Shown here: in pieces, positions 1-7,541 of the stretch
Layout: each line of letters begins with the position of its first letter
Position numbering within the stretch: position 1 is the stretch's first letter
NCBI RefSeq assembly: GCF_014279795.1
Contig: NZ_CP047945.1
Coordinates: 764,572-828,571 of the forward strand
From: Synechococcus sp. PROS-7-1
GTDB taxonomy: Bacteria; Cyanobacteriota; Cyanobacteriia; PCC-6307; Cyanobiaceae
Direction: 5' to 3'
DNA length: 64,000 nt
Made by a program: the position numbers and the translations under genes
The notes under the pieces: generated by a model
What the model saw: only the letters and a program-made list of their open reading frames with translations
What the model was told of the DNA's origin: nothing
The model's database searches: none

Positions 1-360
1 ATGAATCTTCCTCTTGCCCAGCGTCGAGCTCTCGGCTGTTCCGTGGTCTCCTTTTGTCTCACCCTTGGTGCGACGGCGGTTTTGCTTCTCCCCCAGTGGA
101 GGCAACAGCGGCCAGCCACTGAGGGCGTGATCGTGATCCACCTCGCTGCCGATGGTGGTCTGCGTCTATGGAACCAGCCGATTGAGCGATCGATGATCCC
201 GGCTCTGCTCGCTCGCCTGAATCGTCTTGATCCGGACACGCGTCTCCGCCTCTCCCTGGCTCCTCAGGTTTCCTGGGGAGTGGTGCAGGACCTGATTCCG
301 TTCTTCGACTCCAGCTCTCTCGATGTGGATCTTCAACTCCCTGCGGCGACACGCTCCTGA
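1..360 (+). CDS. ExbD/TolR-like biopolymer transport protein
   Basis: 119 residues with one N-terminal membrane segment (about 13-31) followed by a small periplasmic domain that has the ExbD/TolR layout: a beta strand, a 'DGGLRLWNQPI' turn, a helix with spaced leucines, and a closing strand. In the family this protein works with ExbB and TonB to couple the proton gradient to outer-membrane transport. The window begins exactly at this ATG, so an earlier start and an upstream exbB cannot be excluded. It overlaps the next gene by 38 bases, which suggests translational coupling. The family call rests on pattern recognition and context. Confidence 0.6.
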   Translation: MNLPLAQRRALGCSVVSFCLTLGATAVLLLPQWRQQRPATEGVIVIHLAADGGLRLWNQPIERSMIPALLARLNRLDPDTRLRLSLAPQVSWGVVQDLIPFFDSSSLDVDLQLPAATRS

Positions 361-967
361 GAGGCTCGCCGTCGTTGCCCTGCCAGTGGCAATCGCGATC
401 GCCGGTCATGCTGCCGTGATTGGAACCAGCACGGTGCTGGCAACGCGGACGACGGAGGAACCCAAGCCTCCAAAGGTTGTCGACAATTCCCGAGAACTTG
501 TGCGTTTGAGTCGGCGCGTGGCACAGAGCCGCTCTGTGGCCGCGGTTGGCCTGAACCTAAGCAATACCCTGCCACCGCCTCCCGCTCCGGATCTTCTGGA
601 TGACCTGTCCGAGGGGAAGAAGGATCCAGAGTGCCAACCAGGAAAGAAAGCCGATCAGGGTGATGGAGCGAATCGCCCCGATGGGCAACGTGGGGCGGCA
701 CGCCAAAACACGGTGGCGGTGTTAGCACCTCTGGATGTTGAGCAGGTCAGTTCCTTATGGGAGACCGGTGATCCTGTGAACAGCTGGCCTGATGGGTTGG
801 GTGCATTTCCTGATGACTCTGAGGTGCGAGAGGTGCCGCTCGAGGCCTTCAGCCCACGAACCACGTTGCAGTTGAACGCGCTTGTGATCACATCGGCAGA
901 CACGCAGTTCCTGCTTCGCGCCAGTGATCAGGCGGTGTGGATCGTCCGTCGATCCTTAATTGAGTAG
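323..967 (+). CDS. TonB-like inner-membrane protein (tentative)
   Basis: 214 residues. One N-terminal membrane helix (about 15-40) carries a single histidine at 29, as TonB anchors do. It is followed by a charged, proline-rich stretch (about 78-125) and a C-terminal domain of about 60 residues that I cannot match to the usual TonB fold. It starts inside the ExbD-like gene, which is the expected partner, so a role as energy transducer is inferred mainly from context and layout. A start further downstream is possible because the 38-base overlap is long. Confidence 0.45.
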   Translation: MWIFNSLRRHAPERLAVVALPVAIAIAGHAAVIGTSTVLATRTTEEPKPPKVVDNSRELVRLSRRVAQSRSVAAVGLNLSNTLPPPPAPDLLDDLSEGKKDPECQPGKKADQGDGANRPDGQRGAARQNTVAVLAPLDVEQVSSLWETGDPVNSWPDGLGAFPDDSEVREVPLEAFSPRTTLQLNALVITSADTQFLLRASDQAVWIVRRSLIE

Positions 968-1032
968 CAATTCCTACTTGAGAACAGGGTTAAGACCCGT
1001 AAGAATGGCGGTTAAGAGATTGTTAATGATGG

Positions 1033-1503
1033 ATGCCGTTATTTGTGCTCGTGCTTCTCGCGTCGTTTGCAGGTGTCACCACAGTGCATGGGGGGGAAGG
1101 TTGTGAGGCCACAGCGCATTACCTAGGGAGCTTCGATCCGGATCGTCAGCAAGTGAGCCTCTGCCCTGATGTTGCGATGCAAGGGAAGCGGTCCCTAGGC
1201 GAAGTGGCCCGCCATGAGTTTTTTCATGCCATTCAGCACCGCTTCGGTTACGGGGGACAGGGATTTCTTCCTGATGCTTTGCTAACGCCACTGGTGCGCT
1301 ACGGCATGGATGATCGGGAAGTGATGACCGTGCTCAGCTTGTATTCGGAAGAGGAAGTGAATGGAGAGTTGGAAGCGCGCTTGGCATCAAGGATCATTCC
1401 CAATGCACTCATCGCAGGCGGCTTAATTACTGGTGCGGTGATCCATGACGACAATGCGAGCGGACCAATCGGCAAGATTCGGGCATTCTTGCTGCCCCGT
1501 TAG
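1033..1503 (+). CDS. Secreted HExxH-motif protein (zincin-like), function unknown
   Basis: 156 residues. A hydrophobic signal peptide (about 1-19) is followed by a Cys pair (24 and 44) and a clear H61-E62-F-F-H65 motif inside a helix, the zinc-binding signature of metallopeptidases. A second hydrophobic stretch lies near 126-136. No third zinc ligand is obvious to me. It is convergent with the GMC gene and their ends overlap by 4 bases (1500-1503). Peptidase activity is inferred from the motif only. Confidence 0.6.
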   Translation: MPLFVLVLLASFAGVTTVHGGEGCEATAHYLGSFDPDRQQVSLCPDVAMQGKRSLGEVARHEFFHAIQHRFGYGGQGFLPDALLTPLVRYGMDDREVMTVLSLYSEEEVNGELEARLASRIIPNALIAGGLITGAVIHDDNASGPIGKIRAFLLPR

Positions 1504-3020
1504 CCATCGAAGCGTTGCTTGAGGGCTGCAGCCATGCGTAGTGCTAAGGCGATGGTGGTGAGTCCAGGGCCGACGCTTGGGCAGCTCGGAAACACGCTGG
1601 AATCAGCGATGTAGAGGTTGTCGAGCTCGTGGCAACGGCCATCGCCATCGACCACCGATGCAGCGGGATCTTCGCCCATGCGGCATGTACCGCAGGCGTA
1701 GCCCACCACGCTCAGTGGCGCTTCACCGCGGGGGTGTGTTGGAGCTTTGGTCACCACCTGGGTGATGGGATCGGATTCGACGGCCGTCAAGGTGTCAATC
1801 CATCGATAGACAAGGCGATCGTGGGCTTCGCGATTGTTATGCAAGTAATTAATGCGGATCTGATCATTGTTCAACCACACTTTGTTGTGGGGGTCGGGAA
1901 GCACTTCCGTCATGGCCCACCAGGCCACGGAACGGGATGCCAGGCGCTCCAAGCCGAAATCAGGGATCAATTTGCTCACAAGAGAGAGCACCGGTGGTGA
2001 TTCGGCAAACAGCGCATCCTGCAAAACACCCCCGGCAGCTTGGATGTGACCAAGGGGGAAGCTCACATTCTTATCCCCCCAGTAGTAGTCATTCACGCCC
2101 AGTGATCGCGCATAGCGACCGTTGTTCGGTTCAGCTGCCAGCTGGAGAATCGAGGTGAGCTGAAGATTCATCAGATTGCGGCCCACCTGATCAGACCCGT
2201 TGTTGAGGCCTCGGGGGTGCTTTTCACTGCTGGAGCGCAGCAAGATCGCAGGCGTATTGATCGCTCCAGCCGCAAGCACAACTACATCCGCTGAGAACAA
2301 CCAGCTTTCACCGGCGACATCGGCTTCCACCGCTTTCACCTCGCGACCACTTGGATTCACGTGGAGTCGCATCACCCGGGCCATTGACCGCACCTCCAGC
2401 TTCTCGGGATCGGCGTTGTCCAGTCCGTACAGCTGGGAGTCCCCGCTGGGGTCTTCTTGGCTGCTCGACCAGCTCAAGGGCAGGTCATAGGGCTGACAAC
2501 CTTGACGCTTGAGACCTTCCCGCAGGGGCTCAAGAAAGGGCATCAACGGTTTTGGTGCATGGCCGAAGTCACCGCTGCGAGCAGGCTCCGTGGGGTCCAC
2601 GCCCGATTGTCCATGCACTTGATACAGACTTTCGGCCTGGTCGTAATAGGGGGCCAGGTGTTGGTAACTGAAGGGCCAGCGCGGCGAAATGCCGTCCTGA
2701 AGAGGGAGATCGTCGAAGTCCTTCTCGCGCATGCGCTCGAGAACGGCTCCCCAGATCTTGGTGTTACCCCCTAAGGCGTAGGTAGTTTGTGGGGCGATTG
2801 GGTCGCCGTCCGGTCCGAACCAACGTTCGTTGCGTGGGTGGTAACGGTCTTTGCGAAAGAGATCAACATCGGCCACGTTCTGATCACTCAGGGCCATGGC
2901 TTCCCCGCGTTCAAGCAGGAGCACACGTCGTCCTTGTCGGCTCAGAGCTCCAGCCAGGGTTCCGCCCCCGGCGCCGCTGCCGATGACGATGATGTCGTAG
3001 TGGCGATCGTCGATGATCAT
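1500..3020 (-). CDS. GMC-family FAD flavoprotein with altered active site
   Basis: 506 residues. The Rossmann FAD motif GSGAGGG lies near the N-terminus, and the C-terminal GMC domain has the GTCRMG and NLYIADSSVFP signatures. Family members oxidise alcohols or sugars and pass electrons to oxygen or quinones. Oddities: the His that normally precedes GxGTC is Tyr441, and the partner Asn/His is Gly484, so both residues of the usual catalytic pair are missing. The four-Cys region present in the homologue at 16008-17567 is also absent. It is the last gene of the oxidase operon, 39 bases after ctaE. The substrate is unknown, and a structural or non-classical redox role is possible. Confidence 0.85.
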   Translation of the reverse strand: MIIDDRHYDIIVIGSGAGGGTLAGALSRQGRRVLLLERGEAMALSDQNVADVDLFRKDRYHPRNERWFGPDGDPIAPQTTYALGGNTKIWGAVLERMREKDFDDLPLQDGISPRWPFSYQHLAPYYDQAESLYQVHGQSGVDPTEPARSGDFGHAPKPLMPFLEPLREGLKRQGCQPYDLPLSWSSSQEDPSGDSQLYGLDNADPEKLEVRSMARVMRLHVNPSGREVKAVEADVAGESWLFSADVVVLAAGAINTPAILLRSSSEKHPRGLNNGSDQVGRNLMNLQLTSILQLAAEPNNGRYARSLGVNDYYWGDKNVSFPLGHIQAAGGVLQDALFAESPPVLSLVSKLIPDFGLERLASRSVAWWAMTEVLPDPHNKVWLNNDQIRINYLHNNREAHDRLVYRWIDTLTAVESDPITQVVTKAPTHPRGEAPLSVVGYACGTCRMGEDPAASVVDGDGRCHELDNLYIADSSVFPSCPSVGPGLTTIALALRMAAALKQRFDG

Positions 3021-3059
3021 GGCGGAAGTGTCGTGTTGAAACCGGTTGATGCAGCGAAA

Positions 3060-3665
3060 TCAGTTTGTGCGCTGCCACACGTAAATCAGCACAAAAAGGA
3101 TGATCCAGATGACATCCACAAAGTGCCAGAACAGGCTCACAGCAGTGACGCCCATGTCTCCTTTTTCGTAGTTTCCCGGGCGGAAGGAGTGAAACAGCAT
3201 CAACCCCATCAGACCAATGCCAGTAATCACATGCAACCCATGGAATCCAGTTAGGAGGTAAAAAGTTCCTCCGAATACACCGCTGCCAAGTCCGAATTCC
3301 AGGCTTGACCATTCAACGTATTGTCCATAAACAAAATAAGCGCCCATCAGCATCGTGATGAACCACACGATTCGGAAGCCCCACAAGTTGCCTTTGTGGA
3401 GGTAGCGCTCGGCAAAGTAGGCCACAAAGCTCGAGCTCACCAGCACAATTGTGTTGATGAGCGGCATCCTCACTTCCAGGCCCTCTACGCCTGGAGGAAG
3501 CCATTCAGGGGACGTAATTTTAAACAGCGTAAATCCTGCAAAAAATGCCAGAAAGATGATGCTTTCGGAGCAGAGGAAAATGATAAACCCCGTAAGGTTG
3601 TGGCCGGAATGCTTGATGTGACCCGGCGTGTGATTGAGTTGTTGGGATGAATCCAAGCTGGTCAT
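3060..3665 (-). CDS. ctaE: Heme-copper oxidase subunit III
   Basis: 201 residues with five predicted membrane helices, the short form usual in cyanobacteria. The C-terminal signature WHFVDVIWI and the GFHGLHV segment are typical of subunit III. It supports the integrity of the proton-pumping oxidase. The gene lies 3 bases after ctaD and 39 bases before the GMC gene, on one transcript by spacing. Because subunit II lacks CuA, this is best called the third subunit of an ARTO-like terminal oxidase. Confidence 0.95.
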   Translation of the reverse strand: MTSLDSSQQLNHTPGHIKHSGHNLTGFIIFLCSESIIFLAFFAGFTLFKITSPEWLPPGVEGLEVRMPLINTIVLVSSSFVAYFAERYLHKGNLWGFRIVWFITMLMGAYFVYGQYVEWSSLEFGLGSGVFGGTFYLLTGFHGLHVITGIGLMGLMLFHSFRPGNYEKGDMGVTAVSLFWHFVDVIWIILFVLIYVWQRTN

Positions 3666-3668
3666 GAG

Positions 3669-5357
3669 TCAGGCCTCCTGGGCGCGTCGGATGTAAAACT
3701 CCTCGTCGGCCACAAAGGGCTCATGCAGCCCGTAGCCATAGGGGTTGTTGAGAACGGTTGGAACATCGTCCTCAAAGTTCTCTGCCGGAGGTGGTGACGG
3801 CAGAAGCCATTCCAAGCCGATGGCTCCCCATGGATTTGGGGGCGCTTTAGGACCTCGTGCCCAGGAGCTCACCATGTTCAGAATGAAGGGAATCGAGGCA
3901 ACTCCCAGAAGGAAGGCGCCGATGCTGGCGAGTACATTCCAAATGGCGAATTCAGGGTCGTAGGACGCGACCCGTCTGGGCATGCCGAGCAAGCCCGCCC
4001 AGTGGAGCGGCAACCAGTTGAGAGTGCATCCAATAAAGGTGAGGGCAAAGTGAACCTTTCCCAGACCTTCGTAATACATGTGACCAGTAAATTTCGGGAA
4101 CCAGTGATATACGGCGGCGAACACGCCTAAAACAATGGCGTTGAAGATCACATAGTGGAAGTGTGCTACCACAAAGTAAGTGTTCCCCACGTGGATATCG
4201 ATGGGTATGGTTCCAAGCATCACGCCAGTGATGCCAGCGAAAATAAAATTCAGCAGTCCGCCCAGGCAGAAGAGCATGGGAGTGGTCAGACGAAGCTTTC
4301 CTCCCCAAAGCGTGGCCACCCATGCAAAGACCTTCACCCCGGTAGGGACTGCGATGGTCATGGTGGTGAACATGAAGAGGACGCGCATCCAGTTCGGGGT
4401 ACCGGTATAGAACATGTGGTGAACCCACACGATCAGTGACAGAAACACGATTCCAAATGAGGCCAAAGCCACAAACTTGTAGCCAAACAGCGGTTTGCGC
4501 GCGTAGCAGGTGAAGACTTCAGAGAAGATGCCGAATACAGGCAGCACCATCACATACACCGCGGGGTGTGAATAGAACCAGAAGAAGTGCTGGTAAAGAA
4601 CAGGATCTCCGCCGCCTTCGGGACGGAAAAAGCTTGTTCCAAAACTCAGATCAAACAGCAACATGATGGCGCCGCCAGTAAGCGCTGGAAGACCGATCAG
4701 CTGAATCGTCTGGGCTCCCCATGCTGTCCAGCAATACAGAGGCATTTTGAAGAAGCCCATGCCTGGGGCACGCATCCTGATGATTGTGGTGACGAAATTG
4801 ATCGCTCCAAAGATGGATGACACACCAGAGAGGGCTACTGCAAGCAACCAGAGTTGTTCCCCATTCACGAAGTTGTTGAGAGGATTCTGGATGCTGATCG
4901 GTGGGTAGGACCACCAGCCAGCCTGAGCCGGTCCACCGGGGATGAAGAAGCTTCCCATCAGGAGCAAAGCGAACACTGGCACAAGCCAGAACGCTGCAGC
5001 ATTGAGCCGAGGAAAGGCCATGTCGGGAGCACCGATCATCGTGGGAATCAACAGATTGTTGAGACCATTCAGAACCGGGAAAAGAAAGAGGAACAGCATC
5101 ACTGTTCCGTGCATTGTGTAGAGACCGTTGTAGACGGTGGGGTCGACCAGATCAGCTGGTGGAGTGATCAGTTCACCCCGCATCACCATCGCCAGGAGCC
5201 CGCCAACAAGCAGGAAAAGCAACGAGGTGGCGATGTACTGAATGCCAATCACCTTGGCATCGGTGTTGAAGCTGAAAAAGCGCTTCCAGTTGTCTGGGGC
5301 ACCGGGCACGGGGTGTGGCGCCTTGAGGATGCGTGGATCGAAATTGGTGGATGTCAT
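3669..5357 (-). CDS. ctaD: Heme-copper oxidase subunit I, A2-type motif
   Basis: 562 residues with the 12-helix subunit I pattern. Visible ligands: low-spin heme His83 (in MHGTV), CuB His264 with Tyr268 for the His-Tyr crosslink, CuB His313-His314, and high- and low-spin heme His399 and His401 in VAHFHYV. The helix VI motif is YSHPAVY (262-268). The classical XGHPEV glutamate is therefore absent and replaced by the Tyr-Ser pair of A2-type oxidases. The protein reduces oxygen to water and pumps protons. It is preceded by ctaC with a 5-base gap. Confidence 0.96.
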   Translation of the reverse strand: MTSTNFDPRILKAPHPVPGAPDNWKRFFSFNTDAKVIGIQYIATSLLFLLVGGLLAMVMRGELITPPADLVDPTVYNGLYTMHGTVMLFLFLFPVLNGLNNLLIPTMIGAPDMAFPRLNAAAFWLVPVFALLLMGSFFIPGGPAQAGWWSYPPISIQNPLNNFVNGEQLWLLAVALSGVSSIFGAINFVTTIIRMRAPGMGFFKMPLYCWTAWGAQTIQLIGLPALTGGAIMLLFDLSFGTSFFRPEGGGDPVLYQHFFWFYSHPAVYVMVLPVFGIFSEVFTCYARKPLFGYKFVALASFGIVFLSLIVWVHHMFYTGTPNWMRVLFMFTTMTIAVPTGVKVFAWVATLWGGKLRLTTPMLFCLGGLLNFIFAGITGVMLGTIPIDIHVGNTYFVVAHFHYVIFNAIVLGVFAAVYHWFPKFTGHMYYEGLGKVHFALTFIGCTLNWLPLHWAGLLGMPRRVASYDPEFAIWNVLASIGAFLLGVASIPFILNMVSSWARGPKAPPNPWGAIGLEWLLPSPPPAENFEDDVPTVLNNPYGYGLHEPFVADEEFYIRRAQEA

Positions 5358-5362
5358 GAATC

Positions 5363-6298
5363 TCAGGCGTCGTGGGGGATCGAGGCGTCACCGGGGTCAT
5401 TCACCATCGGTGGTGGTGCCGGAGGGACGGTCGCCCATCCTTTATTCCCGTTGGCCAGTCGCTTGGCGTAGAGCTCATTGCCAGGGCTCAGGCCAGGTTG
5501 CAATGGCTGTTTCGCTGTTGCTGCCAGCCATTGGTTGTAGGAGTCTTCCGACTCAACAATCACGTCCGTTTGATTCTGGGAAAAGTAAGTACCACTGAAC
5601 ATGGCGTCCCTGAGCCGAAATCGCCCCTGCTTTGTGGGTGTGAGGCTGTAGGAAATCACACTGCCTGGAATGATGTCTTGCTTCAGTCGAAAGGCCGGAA
5701 CGTAAAAGCTGTGATTCACATCTTCGCTGATCAATCGGAAATTAACGCGTTGATCAACGGGCAGGTGAAGCTCGGAACTTCTTGTTCCATCGGGGTAGAC
5801 AAATTCCCAGCTCCATTGGCGTGAAATCACGTCGATCGGCCCAACTGTTGCTCGTGGATCCACTTCGGCAACGGCAATGGGGTCACTGCCGATGGCGTAC
5901 TTGTGCTTAGGGCCAAGTGCATCGAGCTTGTCATTCACCTGCATGGAATAGATCGCAATCGCGAAGACGATCACGGTGGGAATGATCGTCCAGGTGATTT
6001 CGAGTCGGTTGTTGCCTTCAATCGGTTCGCCGTAACTCTCGTCGTACTTGGCTGCCCGATTGAATAGAAGCGTCCAGGCGATCACAGCGGTGAGGCCGAA
6101 CCAAAGAAAGGAGCCAATGGCCGTTTCCAGGGCAAAGAGGTCATCCACATAAGGCGCGGCACTGGAGGCCTGGGGTGGGAACCAGCTGTAGGACCACTGG
6201 GCCATCTGGGCTGCAAGAGCCGTGTTGAGGGCAACCCCAATGGAAATGATCACGATGGCCTTGATGTTTGGCCCTTTCCGATCCGTCGATGTGGTCAT
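5363..6298 (-). CDS. ctaC: Oxidase subunit II without CuA site (ARTO-like)
   Basis: 311 residues with N-terminal membrane helices (about 12-31, 60-80 and 102-120) and a C-terminal cupredoxin domain. The first CuA His is kept (H196 in NHSFYVPAFRLKQD). In the loop where aa3-type enzymes carry CxExC...H..M, the aligned residues are D231, M233, S235, F239 and N242, so five of six CuA ligand positions are lost. Cyanobacterial ARTO enzymes share this loss and are considered quinol oxidases. The start ATG overlaps the stop of the upstream DUF2231 gene by 4 bases. Confidence 0.93.
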   Translation of the reverse strand: MTTSTDRKGPNIKAIVIISIGVALNTALAAQMAQWSYSWFPPQASSAAPYVDDLFALETAIGSFLWFGLTAVIAWTLLFNRAAKYDESYGEPIEGNNRLEITWTIIPTVIVFAIAIYSMQVNDKLDALGPKHKYAIGSDPIAVAEVDPRATVGPIDVISRQWSWEFVYPDGTRSSELHLPVDQRVNFRLISEDVNHSFYVPAFRLKQDIIPGSVISYSLTPTKQGRFRLRDAMFSGTYFSQNQTDVIVESEDSYNQWLAATAKQPLQPGLSPGNELYAKRLANGNKGWATVPPAPPPMVNDPGDASIPHDA

Positions 6299-6930
6299 GG
6301 GAGCACCTCCTTGAGATCAGCGCCTGCGGCAAGCAATTGGTCCGCTGTGATGTGCACGCCAAATTCGCTTGCGAGCCATGCACCGAGGCTTCCGTGCACA
6401 CCCATCACAACCAGGATGAAAGCTCCGCTTGCCAGATAGAGCCAGGTCACCTGACGGCCGAGATCTTTTCTCCACACGAAGCGCTGGTAACCACGCCAGA
6501 CCGTCATGGCCACGATGATCAAGAGCAGAGCGACTCCGCCAATGGCATGCCAGAGCATGGTGTCGATGGCGTTCTGGCCAATCACACTGCGGATTCCGGG
6601 CAGTGGAACCGCCAGGAGCATTTCGTAGAAGCCTGCGGCCACCGTGAAAAAGGTGATCACACTGCAAGCCAATACGTTGTACCAGCCCACATCATGGAAT
6701 CCCGTGCGGGTGACGGGCAGGGCCAGAAAGCGGAAGATCCTTTTTTCGAGGGGATAGAAAGCACCTGCGAAATCAAAGGCGATGCCAATGGCAAACAACC
6801 CAATCGTGAAGTGCACAAGATTGGGGTGAATGGGAATGGCGTAAGGAAGATCGTTCGCTCCGAGTTGGTCAACGATGTCGTTGATCGGTGAGGGGATGGC
6901 AATCAACGATTGGATGGTGGCGATGCTCAT
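6295..6930 (-). CDS. DUF2231 membrane protein, oxidase-operon member 2
   Basis: 211 residues from the ATG at 6930, which overlaps the stop of the previous gene (ATGA) and is preferred over an upstream in-frame extension. There are four or five membrane helices with conserved-looking histidines: IHPNLVHF, a later WHAIGG, and VHGSLG near the C-terminus. The IHPxxVHF motif is shared with the neighbour gene. DUF2231 has no assigned function that I know. The paired histidines at helix ends would suit heme b or quinone binding, which is inference. Position just before ctaC suggests a role in electron delivery or assembly of the oxidase. Confidence 0.8.
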   Translation of the reverse strand: MSIATIQSLIAIPSPINDIVDQLGANDLPYAIPIHPNLVHFTIGLFAIGIAFDFAGAFYPLEKRIFRFLALPVTRTGFHDVGWYNVLACSVITFFTVAAGFYEMLLAVPLPGIRSVIGQNAIDTMLWHAIGGVALLLIIVAMTVWRGYQRFVWRKDLGRQVTWLYLASGAFILVVMGVHGSLGAWLASEFGVHITADQLLAAGADLKEVLP

Positions 6931-7433
6931 GAAACGGCTCCGCTGCGAATCGCTTCCACCACGGGCACGGTGTGAAGCCCGTAGACCCAAACGAGCTTGT
7001 CGCCTAGATACACCTGGCAGAACACCAGCGTGGCCAGCACGCCATCAATGACGAGGAATCCCGAGGGCAGTGCTGTTGGGTCTTTCTGTCTCACCACATA
7101 GCGCCATCCTGTGAGCAGCCCAAGGACGCCCGCCAGCGACCAGCCGATGGTGCTGTGGTAATTGAGAATGTCTCTGGAGGCCCCGTAAGGCATCGCCAGG
7201 CCGGCTTCAATTTGGCCGAAAATGATGGCTACAAAAATGGCCACGGTGGCCACCACAAGGTTCCAGAAACTCACCTCGAAGAGGTTTCGGCGACGTGTCA
7301 CGACACCCAAAACGTCGAACACGACAGTGATCAACGCCATCGCGATCACGAAGTGAACAACGATTGGGTGGATGACATCCAGCCAGGGAAGATTTTTATC
7401 GTTGAGAGATGGGAGCAACTCGAGCATCGGCAA
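6927..7433 (-). CDS. DUF2231 membrane protein, first gene of oxidase operon
   Basis: 168 residues with four predicted membrane helices. It shares the IHPIVVHF motif with its downstream neighbour, plus NYHSTIG and YGLH, so the two genes look like an old duplication. As the first gene of the leftward DUF2231-DUF2231-ctaC-ctaD-ctaE-GMC unit it should follow the promoter in 7434-7541. Function unknown. Redox-cofactor or quinone handling is inferred from histidine placement and context. Confidence 0.8.
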   Translation of the reverse strand: MPMLELLPSLNDKNLPWLDVIHPIVVHFVIAMALITVVFDVLGVVTRRRNLFEVSFWNLVVATVAIFVAIIFGQIEAGLAMPYGASRDILNYHSTIGWSLAGVLGLLTGWRYVVRQKDPTALPSGFLVIDGVLATLVFCQVYLGDKLVWVYGLHTVPVVEAIRSGAVS

Positions 7434-7450
7434 GCGGAGCGACGCTCTTT

Positions 7451-7484
7451 AAGGATGGACAGCATTTCGACAGCAGTCATCCTT
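7451..7484. promoter_or_regulatory. Inverted repeat upstream of the oxidase operon
   Basis: AAGGATG and its complement CATCCTT are separated by 20 bases and lie 18-51 bases upstream of the first DUF2231 ATG (7433). This could be an operator or a leader hairpin. Seven-base arms can occur by chance, so support is weak. Confidence 0.25.
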
Positions 7485-7541
7485 TCGTGAACGAATGCAC
7501 CGATCGGTGTGGGGATGCCGACGCAACCGTTGTGTTGCCGA

